62,893 bases of DNA from Candidatus Lachnoclostridium pullistercoris (GTDB lineage: Bacteria; Bacillota; Clostridia; Lachnospirales; Lachnospiraceae), in NCBI GenBank assembly GCA_019119775.1, contig DWWL01000026.1, positions 1-62,893 on the forward strand. The letters are read 5' to 3'. Of this stretch, positions 26,069-34,753 are shown piece by piece. The notes below the pieces were generated by a model. The model saw nothing but the letters and a program-made list of their open reading frames with translations. It was not told the DNA's origin and did no database searches. Position 1 is the stretch's first letter, and each line of letters begins with the position of its first letter. Made by a program: the position numbers and the translations under genes.

Positions 26069-27322
26069 TCACTGCTGCGCCGCGGCTTTTCCGGCCGCTG
26101 CCTTCTTCAGCCAGTCTTTCCCTTCCACCGCGCGGGCCACCAGCATGGACGCGATGGTGTCGCCGGAAGAATTCAAGCAGGTAGCAGCCGGGTCAACCAG
26201 AAATCCGATGGTGGCGATCAGCGGGAAGGCTTCTCCCGGGAAACCAAAGAGGCTGACAATCAGCATTTCTCCCACCAGTCCGCCGCCGGGAGCTCCGGAG
26301 AGCACGAACGCGCTCAGCACGGCCACAACGATGGCCATTCCGTAAGTTCCCGCTCCCGTAAACGGCATCTGGAACACACCGAAGAGGAAGGCGATCTTTG
26401 TGATGGAGGAGAGCACGGAGCCGTCCATGTGCATGGTTGCGCCCATAGGCAGCACGATGTTGCTGATGTCGTCCGGAACTCCGATCTCATGGCAGGCTTC
26501 CATATTGGCCGGCAGCGCCGCCACAGAGCTCTGAGTGGCAAAGGCCGTAACCGCCGGATTGAAAATATTCTGAACCATCTTCTTTACCCCCAGCTTTCCG
26601 CCGGCAATGTAAGTATAGATGGGGAAAAATACCACCGCGTACACCGCGCACATGGGGTAGTAGATCAGCAGCGTCCGCCCGTAATCGCCGATCAGCTGCG
26701 GGCCGAACTCTCCCACCAGGTTCGCGAAATATGCGCCCAGTCCGATGGGAGCCAGCTTCATGATCATTCCCACGATCTTCATGATCACATCGTTTAAGTT
26801 GGCAAGCAGTTTTCCAACCTGGCTTTCCTGTCCTCCACATGCAGCCACTGCCACACCGGAGATAATGGCGAAAATGATGATGGGCAGCATGTTGTTGCGG
26901 CTCATCAGACCGCTGAAATCATCCACCGTCAGGGTGCTGACGATCATCTCACTGATATCCGTGGCCTCCTGCATGGCGGCTTCCCCCATGGAAATGGAGG
27001 TGTTGGCTGCCGGCGGCCAGATATTGACCACCACCAATACCAGGATCGCGGCGCAGACTCCGGTAGCGATAAAGATCACCACCATGCTCCCCAGGATCTT
27101 TCCCAGTCTCTTCATATTTAACATGCTTCCCACAGCTGTGGTGATGGAGACGAACACCATAGGCACCACGATGGTAAACATCAGATTGATAAAAATCTGT
27201 CCCACCGGCTGCAGCACTGTCGCTTTCTCCCCAAAGATCACTCCGATGACCGCGCCCGCGATAATGCCTGCCAGCAGAATCAGCGGAAACCGGTAGCTTT
27301 CCCAAATTTTCTTCTTATCCAT
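26069..27322 (-). CDS. DAACS-family dicarboxylate/amino acid:cation symporter (copy 1)
   Basis: 417 residues, about eight membrane segments plus two hairpin loops. The GltP/DctA family marks are present: 'FATQSSVAALPANMEACHEIG' (serine-rich HP1 region), 'VLPMGATMHMDG' and 'DPAATCLNSSGDTIASMLVARA' (TM8, with the Asp that contacts substrate). It imports an amino acid or dicarboxylate with Na+ or H+. It is 26 bases after the MalY/PatB-type aminotransferase, under the same sigma-54 promoter. It is paralogous to the symporter at 33071. Confidence 0.92.
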   Translation of the reverse strand: MDKKKIWESYRFPLILLAGIIAGAVIGVIFGEKATVLQPVGQIFINLMFTIVVPMVFVSITTAVGSMLNMKRLGKILGSMVVIFIATGVCAAILVLVVVNIWPPAANTSISMGEAAMQEATDISEMIVSTLTVDDFSGLMSRNNMLPIIIFAIISGVAVAACGGQESQVGKLLANLNDVIMKIVGMIMKLAPIGLGAYFANLVGEFGPQLIGDYGRTLLIYYPMCAVYAVVFFPIYTYIAGGKLGVKKMVQNIFNPAVTAFATQSSVAALPANMEACHEIGVPDDISNIVLPMGATMHMDGSVLSSITKIAFLFGVFQMPFTGAGTYGMAIVVAVLSAFVLSGAPGGGLVGEMLIVSLFGFPGEAFPLIATIGFLVDPAATCLNSSGDTIASMLVARAVEGKDWLKKAAAGKAAAQQ

Positions 27323-27348
27323 CTGTACTTCCCCCTAATGAAAAATTT

Positions 27349-28527
27349 TTATCCCAAAGCGTTTACCGCATCCCTCAGCTGTCCCAGAGCCTTCTCCAGC
27401 ACAGAGCGGGGGCAGGCCACGTTCAGTCTCATAAAGCCGGTCAGGCTGCGTCCGAATTTCCAGCCTTCATTTAATCCCAGTCCGGCCTTGTATACCATAA
27501 AATTCTTCAGCTCTTCGTTGTTCATGCCCAGTGCCCGGCAGTCCAGCCATACCAGATAGGTGGCATCCGGCACGTTGGGCTTGATTTTCGGAATGTACTT
27601 CTCACAGTATTCCTTCACGAAATCAAAGTTTCCGGAAATGTACTCCAGAAGCTGCTCCAGCCACTCCTCTCCTTCCCGGTAAGCCGCCTCCATGGCCACG
27701 GAGCTGAAGGCATTGTTCCTGTGGATGTCCATCTTCATCCAGAAACGGTCAAACTCTTTTTTCATCTCCGTGTTGGGGAAGATCGTGGTGGACGCCTGAA
27801 GTCCAGCCAGGTTAAAGGTCTTCGTTGCGGACACGCAGGTTACGATCTTTGACGCGATCTCCGGGGAAACCTTCGCCGTGGGGGTGTGTTTCTTTCCGTG
27901 GAAGATCAGGTCAGAATGAATTTCGTCCGACACTAACAGCACATCGTTGGCGATGCAGATGTCCGCCATTTTTTTAAGTTCTTCCGGCTTCCACACGATT
28001 CCCAGGGGGTTGTGGGGGCTGCACAGAAGAAATACCTTCACCTTCTCGTCCTTCGCCTTCTCCTCAAAATCCTCAAAATCCACATGCCAGGTCCCGTTTT
28101 CTTCCACCAGGCGGTTCTCCACCACTTCCCGGCCCCAGGCCTCCGTCACATCATAAAACTCCGGATACACGGGAGTCTGGATCATGACCTTGTCGCCGTC
28201 TTTCGTGTAAAGGTTTACCAGAGCGGACAGTGCGGGAACTACGCCCAGGCACCAGCTCATCAGGGAAGTGTCCACATCCCAGTCATTTCTCTTTTTCTCC
28301 CACTCTTTTACCGCCTCAAAATAGCTGGCCGGCCTGGAGGTGTAGCCCCAGATCCCTTCCTCCGCCTTCTTTACGCAGGCGTCAATGATGGGCTGAGCCG
28401 TCTTAAAGTCCATATCTGCCACCCAGAGCGGAATCACCTGGTCTGTCCCGAAGTTCTGCACTCTCTCATCATATTTGGAGGAACGATTTTTGCTTCTGTC
28501 GATCACTTCGTCAAAATTGTATTTCAT
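27349..28527 (-). CDS. MalY/PatB-family PLP enzyme (copy 1)
   Basis: 392 residues, fold-type I aminotransferase. Start MKYNFDEVIDRSKNRSSKYDE and 'IPLWVADMDFKTAQPI' are typical of the MalY/PatB C-S lyase branch; the PLP lysine lies in 'SATKTFNLAGLQ' and the PLP-phosphate Asp in 'LVSDEIHSDL'. Members are cystathionine beta-lyases or other cysteine-S-conjugate beta-lyases. It is transcribed from the sigma-54 promoter at 28591-28607, with the symporter next, so a nitrogen- or sulfur-containing amino acid is probably imported and cleaved. Confidence 0.9.
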   Translation of the reverse strand: MKYNFDEVIDRSKNRSSKYDERVQNFGTDQVIPLWVADMDFKTAQPIIDACVKKAEEGIWGYTSRPASYFEAVKEWEKKRNDWDVDTSLMSWCLGVVPALSALVNLYTKDGDKVMIQTPVYPEFYDVTEAWGREVVENRLVEENGTWHVDFEDFEEKAKDEKVKVFLLCSPHNPLGIVWKPEELKKMADICIANDVLLVSDEIHSDLIFHGKKHTPTAKVSPEIASKIVTCVSATKTFNLAGLQASTTIFPNTEMKKEFDRFWMKMDIHRNNAFSSVAMEAAYREGEEWLEQLLEYISGNFDFVKEYCEKYIPKIKPNVPDATYLVWLDCRALGMNNEELKNFMVYKAGLGLNEGWKFGRSLTGFMRLNVACPRSVLEKALGQLRDAVNALG

Positions 28528-28590
28528 ACTTACCTTCCTTTCTCTGCCGGGCCTTCTTTCTTCCTGGCCTCAGCCTCTGCCCATATATAC

Positions 28591-28607
28591 AGCAATGTAT
28601 GTGCCAA
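28591..28607 (-). promoter_or_regulatory. Canonical sigma-54 (-24/-12) promoter
   Basis: On the minus strand TTGGCAC (28607-28601), five bases, then TTGCT (28595-28591), exactly the TGGCAC-N5-TTGCW consensus, 64 bases before the aminotransferase ATG. The adjacent regulator gene carries the GAFTGA motif needed to activate such promoters. Confidence 0.92.
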
Positions 28608-28623
28608 CCTTTCAAAAAACCGC

Positions 28624-28659
28624 AAAAAAATTAAAATGCCGGAGAGTTTCCGGCATTTT
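28624..28659 (-). terminator. Intrinsic terminator of the sigma-54 activator gene
   Basis: Minus strand AAAATGCCGGA...TCCGGCATTTT stem (28659-28633) then AATTTTTTT. It insulates the regulator transcript from the sigma-54 promoter just downstream. Confidence 0.85.
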
Positions 28660-28726
28660 AAAGGATTTCCGCCAGTTCCGGCCTTTCTTCCGGCGGCAGC
28701 TGCTGATCTTATTTATTGGTTTTATC

Positions 28727-28777
28727 TGGTCTAATTGGTTATCTATTTGGTTTTTATTGGTTATTGGTCTAATTGGT
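28727..28777. promoter_or_regulatory. Candidate upstream activator sites (direct repeats) for the sigma-54 promoter
   Basis: TGGTCTAATTGGT occurs at 28727-28739 and again at 28765-28777, 38 bases apart, inside a stretch with further TTGGT units (about seven in 70 bases). The pair lies 120-170 bases upstream of the -24 element, a usual enhancer distance. The distal copy overlaps the 3' end of the activator gene. Confidence 0.6.
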
Positions 28778-30875
28778 CATTCTGTTCCTGTTCTCTCCAG
28801 GCTCTGCGGCCGGCCGGGGTGATCCGGCTGCCTCCCCGCCCCTTGGACACCTTCACCAGGCCGGACGCCGCCAGCCCGCCAAGAATCTCCCTCACTTCCT
28901 TCTGGGAAAGGGGAATATGGGCTCTGCGGGCCGCCTCCAGGATCTTTTCCCGGCCCATCAGCTCTCCTCTCTCCTCCGCGTCAAACAGCTCTCCCAGCAC
29001 AAACCGCGCGGCCGCCTCCCGGTACGCGGATATCTCCGGGGCGGAACCGCTTTCCTTTTTTCTTCCCGGCGCCCCGAAACTCCTCTCTCCGCTTTTCCCT
29101 TCATCCGCCTTTCCCCGCCCTCTCATCATCGTCGGCGGCAGGTCATCCATGCCAATCACCTGACTGCCCGTATAGTTAAAATACTCCACGGCATTTCTGA
29201 GCTCACGGATATTTCCCGGCCAGGAATAGCGCAGGAGAAATTCCTTCACCTCGTCAGAGAGGCTGAAACGGCCGTTCAGCTGACAGCGGAAATGTTCCAG
29301 CAGAAGCAGAATGTCTTCCCCCCGCTCCCGCAGCGGAGGAACCACCACAGTGAGGGCATTCAGCCGGTAGTAGAGGTCCCGGCGGAAACTCCCCTCTTCC
29401 ACCTTCTGTTCCAGGGACTCGTTGGTGGCCGCCACGATCCGCACGTCCACATGGACGATGCTGCTGCCGCCCACCCGCATCACTTCCCCTTCCTGCAGAA
29501 CCCGCAGCAGCTTCACCTGCATGGCCGGGCTCATTCCTTCCACCTCGTCCAGAAACAGGGTGCCGCCGTGGGCAAATTCAAAGAGGCCTGGGCGGCCGCC
29601 TTTTTTAGCCCCGGTAAACGCCCCTTCCTCATAGCCGAACAGCTCGCTCTCCAGCAGATTTTCCGGCATGGCAGCCACATTGATGGCCACAAACGGCCCT
29701 TTCGCCCGCCGGGAAGCGCAGTGGACCGCGTGGGACAAAAGCTCTTTTCCCGTGCCCGTCTCCCCCATGATCAGCACCGGACTCTCCGTCACCGCCATCT
29801 TTAACAAGATCTCTTTCGTCCGCCGGATGCAGTCGGATTCTCCCAGCACATCGTCTATGGTGTACCTGGCCATATGGCCTTTCTGGAGCAGCTGATTTCT
29901 CAGCTCGTTCTGCCGGGACTCCATCTCATTGAACTTCTGCATCACCGCAAAAGCTCCGATACACTCATTCTGGCGCAGTACCGGCATGACGGCGATGGTC
30001 ACGTTCACGCCGTACAGCTTTGTCACCTTCGCCGGAATCTCCTGTTTCTCCGTGATCGCCCGGTAAAAGGGGATATAGGGAAACACCTCTTCCCCTCTCC
30101 GGCCCATGACCAGGCCGCTCTCCACCCTGGCGATCTGACAGGCTTTCCGGTTGCAGGCGAAGATCTCCCCTTTTTCGTTGACCCCCACCAGGCCCTCGTC
30201 CAGAATCTCCATTAATATATGAAACTGGCTCTCCAGCTTCCTCGACCGGGAGTACATCTGGTCAAAGCTGTAATTGCTGGTCGCCATGGAGTGAAAATAC
30301 TCCTGAAACGCCTCCGTCTCCGGAAGCGCCTCCAGCCCCAGGCGCAGCGCGATCTCAATCATCATCCCGGACGTGCAGGAGCGGTGGCCGATATTCAACA
30401 CCCGCTTCACTCCGGCGGGCACAAAGCGCTCCTCATCGGGAGTGACCGCCAGCTCCACAGGCTCCTTTAACACCGCCCCGGGATAGAAGGGGATAAAATG
30501 CACATGGTTCACGCCCAGAGACGCCAGCTGGGAGATCGCCTCCCGGCTCATGGTTTCCGTCATGTTCACAAAGAGGGCCTTCGTCCCTTCCGGGATCCCC
30601 CACAGCTCCTCCAGCGTATCCCATTTATAGGAAACTTCAATCCCCATCGTCACCGAGTCGATGGGCACATGCCTGGCCACTTCCTCCGCGGAGCCGTAGG
30701 CGTCTGTGGAGATGGCAAACAGATCCGCTCCCGGCAGCTTTCCCGTGGCGGAGCCGTCCCGGACGCTGTAGGATCTCACATCCGCATATTCATGGAACAG
30801 GCTTTCGATCTGTTCCGCGTAAAATGCTGAGGCCCTGGGATCCAGAGCCACGACAGCTATGGTCTTTTTCATCAT
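28761..30875 (-). CDS. Sigma-54-dependent transcriptional activator
   Basis: 704 residues from ATG 30875 (AGGAG seven bases upstream). Order: an N-terminal sensory domain (1-200, MMKKTIAVVALDPRASAFYAEQ; a PrpR/receptor-like region I cannot name), a PAS domain (about 215-315), and the AAA+ core with Walker A GETGTGKE (371-378), the sigma-54 contact loop GAFTGA (418-423) and Walker B 'LFLDEVEG'. The C-terminus is not the usual Fis-type HTH but a winged-helix-like segment (QKEVREILGGLAASGLVKV). It is 4 bases after the MarR gene, so both are one unit. Its target is most likely the sigma-54 promoter at 28591. Confidence 0.92.
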   Translation of the reverse strand: MMKKTIAVVALDPRASAFYAEQIESLFHEYADVRSYSVRDGSATGKLPGADLFAISTDAYGSAEEVARHVPIDSVTMGIEVSYKWDTLEELWGIPEGTKALFVNMTETMSREAISQLASLGVNHVHFIPFYPGAVLKEPVELAVTPDEERFVPAGVKRVLNIGHRSCTSGMMIEIALRLGLEALPETEAFQEYFHSMATSNYSFDQMYSRSRKLESQFHILMEILDEGLVGVNEKGEIFACNRKACQIARVESGLVMGRRGEEVFPYIPFYRAITEKQEIPAKVTKLYGVNVTIAVMPVLRQNECIGAFAVMQKFNEMESRQNELRNQLLQKGHMARYTIDDVLGESDCIRRTKEILLKMAVTESPVLIMGETGTGKELLSHAVHCASRRAKGPFVAINVAAMPENLLESELFGYEEGAFTGAKKGGRPGLFEFAHGGTLFLDEVEGMSPAMQVKLLRVLQEGEVMRVGGSSIVHVDVRIVAATNESLEQKVEEGSFRRDLYYRLNALTVVVPPLRERGEDILLLLEHFRCQLNGRFSLSDEVKEFLLRYSWPGNIRELRNAVEYFNYTGSQVIGMDDLPPTMMRGRGKADEGKSGERSFGAPGRKKESGSAPEISAYREAAARFVLGELFDAEERGELMGREKILEAARRAHIPLSQKEVREILGGLAASGLVKVSKGRGGSRITPAGRRAWREQEQNDQLDQ

Positions 30876-30879
30876 CCTG

Positions 30880-31554
30880 TCACTCCTGATTCTTCTGTCT
30901 GCGCTTTCCCTGACGCTTCGGGATCTTGTTTTCCTCAAAGTCTCTGCAGATCACCTTGTAATATACGGAGATCACCTTGTAGAACGTATCGATCTCAGCG
31001 GGAGTACACTCCTTCTGGATCTTGCTGAGCGTCTTTGTAATATCCAGGATATCGTACAGCTTGTGGGAGCAGCTCAGCTGGTATCCCGTCTCCGTGACAT
31101 AGAGGTAAACGTTCTTTCCATTGCCTTCTTTTTTCGTCTTTGTCACCAGACCCAGATCTTCCAGACGGCTGACAATCTGGGAAACCGCCCCTTTCGTCTT
31201 GTGCCAGTAGCCGGTCAGCTCCGTCACCGTGGTTCCCGGATGATCTTCAATATAGGTCAGGGTGTGGGATTCGATCATGGTCAGCGGATGGCCGTTTCCG
31301 TAATCGTGTTCCGCGTAAATGTAATCGTTGTATCGCATGACAAATTCATAGATCACATTGTGCCGGTCATTGAGCGCCTGAAAGGTCTGATTGATAAAGC
31401 CGCTCTCCGCGTTGGACGGAATAAAGCCGTTCTCGTCCGCCGTCTTGGCTAACGCCTCCTTTTCCATCAGCCCGGTCTCGCTGTTGATCTCTGCTATCAT
31501 AGAGGATATTTGTTTAAATATTAAACTATCATCCCGATTTTCTCTGTCTGTCAT
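30880..31554 (-). CDS. MarR-family transcriptional regulator
   Basis: 224 residues from ATG 31554 with AAGGAG seven bases upstream; an in-frame ATG at 31605 has no site. A winged helix is seen in 'LTYIEDHPGTTVTELTGYWHKTKGAVSQIVSRLEDLGLVTKTKKEGNGK'. The N-terminal ~75 residues are an extra helical extension compared with a usual 140-residue MarR protein. It is the first gene of a two-gene regulatory operon and is divergent from the second aminotransferase-symporter pair. AT-rich GTTTAA...TTAAAC dyads around both promoters are probable operators, including one inside its own coding start. Confidence 0.88.
   Translation of the reverse strand: MTDRENRDDSLIFKQISSMIAEINSETGLMEKEALAKTADENGFIPSNAESGFINQTFQALNDRHNVIYEFVMRYNDYIYAEHDYGNGHPLTMIESHTLTYIEDHPGTTVTELTGYWHKTKGAVSQIVSRLEDLGLVTKTKKEGNGKNVYLYVTETGYQLSCSHKLYDILDITKTLSKIQKECTPAEIDTFYKVISVYYKVICRDFEENKIPKRQGKRRQKNQE
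31512..31526. promoter_or_regulatory. Candidate MarR operator inside the marR coding start
   Basis: GTTTAA-ATA-TTAAAC inverted repeat within the first codons of the MarR gene. It matches the half-sites of the dyad at 31763-31777. Confidence 0.45.
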
Positions 31555-31627
31555 CCCATTTCTCCTTTTTTGCTGTTTCAGTATAATCGCCAGCTGTTTT
31601 TCCATGTAAATGGTTATTTCGTAAACT

Positions 31628-31656
31628 ATTATATCAATTTTTTATGGTTAAATCAA
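31628..31656 (-). promoter_or_regulatory. Sigma-A promoter of the MarR-activator operon
   Basis: Minus-strand -35 TTGATT (31651-31656), 17 bases, -10 TATAAT (31628-31633). A GGTTAA...TTAACC dyad (31646-31668) covers the -35 box, so autoregulation is likely. Confidence 0.75.
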
Positions 31657-31718
31657 TATTTTTTAACCAAAATATACAATTATTTTTGAAAATCGTTTAG
31701 TTTTTAAACAGAATCCTA

Positions 31719-31747
31719 TTGACATTCGCCAATTTCTGATGTATGAT
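31719..31747 (+). promoter_or_regulatory. Sigma-A promoter of the second aminotransferase-symporter pair
   Basis: TTGACA (31719-31724), 17 bases, TATGAT (31742-31747), about 100 bases before the ATG at 31845. A GTTTA...TAAAC dyad lies just upstream (31695-31709). Confidence 0.82.
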
Positions 31748-31762
31748 GAAATCACTTTAAAG

Positions 31763-31777
31763 GTTTAATTATTAAAC
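31763..31777. promoter_or_regulatory. Perfect palindrome, probable MarR operator
   Basis: GTTTAAT-T-ATTAAAC, 15 bases downstream of the -10 box of the plus-strand promoter, placed to block transcription when bound. Confidence 0.65.
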
Positions 31778-31844
31778 TATTAGCTCGCGAGTTCATAACA
31801 AAAAAGAAGGATCATTTCAAAGAAAAAGAAAGGATGCAGAAACT

Positions 31845-33038
31845 ATGAGCAAGAAGTACAATTTTGATGAGATTATCAATCGCCGCGGAACCAGCTGTTT
31901 AAAATACGACTTCGGCATGAAGCGCAAAGGCAGAGACGACCTGCTTCCCCTGTGGGTGGCTGACATGGACTTTGCCCTTCCCCAGGAGATCCTGGACGAC
32001 TTCCGGGCAAGAATTGATCACGGCATCTTCGGCTACACCGATCCCGACGCCGAGTACTACGCTGCCATGGACCGCTGGTTCTTCAATCATCACGGCTACC
32101 ATGTAGATCCCGACACTGTGACCGTTGGCTGCGGCATCGTTTACGGGCTGGCCACCGGCGTTCACGCATTTACAAAAGAAGGCGACGCCATTCTGATCCA
32201 GCAGCCGGTTTACTACCCCTTCCGGGAAGTGATCGAGGACAACGGCCGAATCTTCATCAACAATCAGCTTCACTATGAGAACAACTATTACACCATCGAC
32301 TTCGACGATTTCGAGAAGAAGATCGTGGAAAACAATGTAAAGGTGTTCATCCTCTGCAATCCTCACAACCCGGTGGGAAGAGTCTGGAAAAAGGAAGAGC
32401 TGGAGAGACTGGGCGACATCTGCCTTGCTCATGACGTGATCATCATGGACGATGAGATCCACTGCGATTTCGTATACGGAGACAACCACTTTACCAGCTT
32501 CCTGACCCTGGATCCCAAATACCGCTCCAACCTGGTGGTTTACACCTCTCCCAGCAAGACCTTCAACGTAGCTGGTTTCCAGCCGGCCAACATCATTATT
32601 TATAATGAAGATCTCCGCGCCAAATACCGCCACGCAAACGCAGGCGCAGGCTACAGCCAGGGCAACATCATGGGAATCACCGCAGTGAAATCCTGCTACA
32701 CCAAGGGCGACGAGTGGGTAAAAGAGCTGGTAGAGTACATTTCCGGCAACATTGCCTACGTGAGAGACTTTGTAAAGGAGAACTTCCCGAAGGCCACCTT
32801 CGTGGAGCCGGAAGGCACCTATCTGGTGTGGATCGACTTCTCCGGATACGGCTACACGGACGAGGAGCTGGAGCACATCATGCTGGAGGAGGCAAAGCTG
32901 TGGCTGGATTCCGGCAAGATCTTCGGACCGGAAACTGCCCAGTTTGAGAGATTCAACCTGGCATGTCCCCGCGCTACCGTAGAGCAGGCATTTAACCAGT
33001 TAAAGGACGCTCTGGACAAACATCAGAAATGGAACTGA
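31845..33038 (+). CDS. MalY/PatB-family PLP enzyme (copy 2)
   Basis: 397 residues, paralogous to the enzyme at 27349-28527 (same 'KYNFDEIINRRGT' start and 'PLWVADMDFALPQEI'), with the PLP lysine in 'TSPSKTFNVAGFQ' and the Asp in 'IMDDEIHCDF'. It is a cysteine-S-conjugate/cystathionine beta-lyase-like or related PLP enzyme. It is read from a sigma-A promoter, unlike copy 1, and is followed after 32 bases by its own symporter. The differences in the active-site surroundings suggest a different substrate from copy 1. Confidence 0.9.
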   Translation: MSKKYNFDEIINRRGTSCLKYDFGMKRKGRDDLLPLWVADMDFALPQEILDDFRARIDHGIFGYTDPDAEYYAAMDRWFFNHHGYHVDPDTVTVGCGIVYGLATGVHAFTKEGDAILIQQPVYYPFREVIEDNGRIFINNQLHYENNYYTIDFDDFEKKIVENNVKVFILCNPHNPVGRVWKKEELERLGDICLAHDVIIMDDEIHCDFVYGDNHFTSFLTLDPKYRSNLVVYTSPSKTFNVAGFQPANIIIYNEDLRAKYRHANAGAGYSQGNIMGITAVKSCYTKGDEWVKELVEYISGNIAYVRDFVKENFPKATFVEPEGTYLVWIDFSGYGYTDEELEHIMLEEAKLWLDSGKIFGPETAQFERFNLACPRATVEQAFNQLKDALDKHQKWN

Positions 33039-33070
33039 CCTGAAAACGAAAGAATAGGGGGAATCACTTC

Positions 33071-34312
33071 ATGAAAAACATTTGGAATACCTATAAATCA
33101 TCTTTTCTGCTTCTGGCAGCCATGATCATCGGCGGCGTGGTGGGAATGTTCTGGGGCGAGGGCGCATCCGTCCTGCAGCCGGTAGCGGATATCTTCCTGA
33201 ACCTGCTGTACTGCTGCGTGGTGCCGTTAATCTTCTGCTCCCTGACCTCCGCCATCGCAAAGATGGAGGACTTGACAAAGTTAAGGAAGATCCTGATCAC
33301 TTTCCTTGTGGGAACCATCGTAAGCGGCGTGATCGCCTGCCTGTTCATGGTGATTCCTTCTCTGATCTTCGATCCCGGAAAGGGAGCTGTGCTGGATCTT
33401 ACTGAGGACGTGGCCGACGCCACCGGCAGCTTAAACATCCTGGGAATGTTTACGGTAAACGACTTCCCGCTGCTGTTCTCCAAGTCCAACCTGATGGCTC
33501 TCATCGTGTTCACTGTGATCTTCTCCATTGCCATCATCATGGCAGGAGAAAAAGGGAAACCGGTGGTTCATGCCATGGACTGCATGACGGAAGTAATTGT
33601 AAAGGTTATCAATATTGTCATGAAGCTGGCTCCCCTGGGACTGGGCTGCTACTTCGCCATCCTGATCGGACAGTACGGCGACCAGGTAGTGGGACCCCTC
33701 TCCAGAGGCATCATCATGTACCTTGTGGTAGTTCTTGTCTACTATGTGGTTTCCCAGACTGTCATGGCCTACATCGGCGCCGGAGCCGAGGGCGTGAAAA
33801 TATGGTGGAAAGGCGCTGCTGCTCCCACTCTGACTGCTCTGGGAACCTGCTCCTCCGCTGCATCTCTTCCTGTTAATATGATGCACGCAAAGGAGATCGG
33901 CATTCCCGACGAGATCGCGGACATCGCCGTTCCCCTGGGAGCAAACCTTCACAAGGACGGGGCCTGCATTATCCAGATCTTAAAGATCGCCCTGCTCTGC
34001 TCCGTATTCGGCATCAATTACGCCACTCCCAGGAACATCCTGATGTCCATCGTGGTGGCAGTGATTGCCTCCGTAGTCATGGGCGGAATCCCGGCCGGCG
34101 GATATGTGGCTGAGATCTTTATCATCTCCGTGTTCGGCTTCCCCACCGTGTCCATCCCGATCATGGTGCTCATCGGAACCATCACAGACGCTCCGGCAAC
34201 CGCCATCAACGTGACCGGTGACACCGGACTGGCCATGATCATCGCCAGAGTGGTAGAAGGAAAAGACTGGCTGAAGAAATCCCAGGCCAAGCGAAGCGCC
34301 CAGGCAGGTTAA
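33071..34312 (+). CDS. DAACS-family dicarboxylate/amino acid:cation symporter (copy 2)
   Basis: 413 residues with the same topology as copy 1: serine-rich loop 'LGTCSSAASLPVNMMHAKEIG', 'AVPLGANLHKDGACI' and TM8 'DAPATAINVTGDTGLAMIIARV'. TM8 keeps the Asn and Gly-Asp positions but differs around them, in line with another substrate. The ATG at 33071 has AGGGGGA in front. It is the last gene of the plus-strand pair and is followed by a strong terminator. Confidence 0.92.
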   Translation: MKNIWNTYKSSFLLLAAMIIGGVVGMFWGEGASVLQPVADIFLNLLYCCVVPLIFCSLTSAIAKMEDLTKLRKILITFLVGTIVSGVIACLFMVIPSLIFDPGKGAVLDLTEDVADATGSLNILGMFTVNDFPLLFSKSNLMALIVFTVIFSIAIIMAGEKGKPVVHAMDCMTEVIVKVINIVMKLAPLGLGCYFAILIGQYGDQVVGPLSRGIIMYLVVVLVYYVVSQTVMAYIGAGAEGVKIWWKGAAAPTLTALGTCSSAASLPVNMMHAKEIGIPDEIADIAVPLGANLHKDGACIIQILKIALLCSVFGINYATPRNILMSIVVAVIASVVMGGIPAGGYVAEIFIISVFGFPTVSIPIMVLIGTITDAPATAINVTGDTGLAMIIARVVEGKDWLKKSQAKRSAQAG

Positions 34313-34367
34313 ATCCTGCCGGTGCGCCGCAGCCGGACAGCTGTGCTGTGAAGCTGTCCGCTGCGCA

Positions 34368-34418
34368 AAAGGGGCCTGTGAAACGCGAATCCAAAGCGCT
34401 TCACAGGCCCCTTTAGTT
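34368..34418. terminator. Bidirectional intrinsic terminator
   Basis: AAAGGGGCCTGTGAA pairs with TTCACAGGCCCCTTT around a short loop, with A and T flanks, between the symporter gene (plus) and the DUF1858 gene (minus). Confidence 0.82.
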
Positions 34419-34429
34419 TCATTTTCTGA

Positions 34430-34630
34430 TTATTTATCAGCCAGAATCTCGTTTAACTGGCTGACCAGCACGTCACAGTCAATTCCGTGAACCATGCAGG
34501 CCTCTTCCAAAGACTCTCCCTGGGAAGCCGGGCATCCTAAGCAGTGCATTCCTGCTCTCATTAAAATCGGCGCAACGCAGTCGTCCATCTGGACAAGAGC
34601 GCCGATCAACATATCCTTGCTGATCTGCAT
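34430..34630 (-). CDS. DUF1858-type small protein
   Basis: 66 residues with the CxGC motif (Cys30-Leu-Gly-Cys33 in MHCLGCPASQGESLEEACMVHGID) typical of the DUF1858/ScdA-N-terminal-like small proteins. It is a helical protein that may bind or sense a metal or an Fe-S species; the function is not established. It has its own strong AGGAGG-like site and is transcribed away from pflB, whose promoter lies in the 237-bp gap between them. Confidence 0.85.
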   Translation of the reverse strand: MQISKDMLIGALVQMDDCVAPILMRAGMHCLGCPASQGESLEEACMVHGIDCDVLVSQLNEILADK

Positions 34631-34753
34631 ACCGCAATTCCTCCTTTTGTTGATACGATTACTATAATACTTTTCTTTCGGCTTGGCAAGGCCATTCTTA
34701 TCTTTTTAATATTTCCTATATGAAAAGTATGAAAAAAAGTACAAGGATCCGCC

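Noticed and set aside
28773-29804. 343-residue plus-strand frame
   Set aside because: It is antisense to the sigma-54 activator AAA+ core, which has all expected motifs.
31899-32876. 325-residue minus-strand frame
   Set aside because: It is antisense to the second MalY/PatB gene, without promoter or site of its own.
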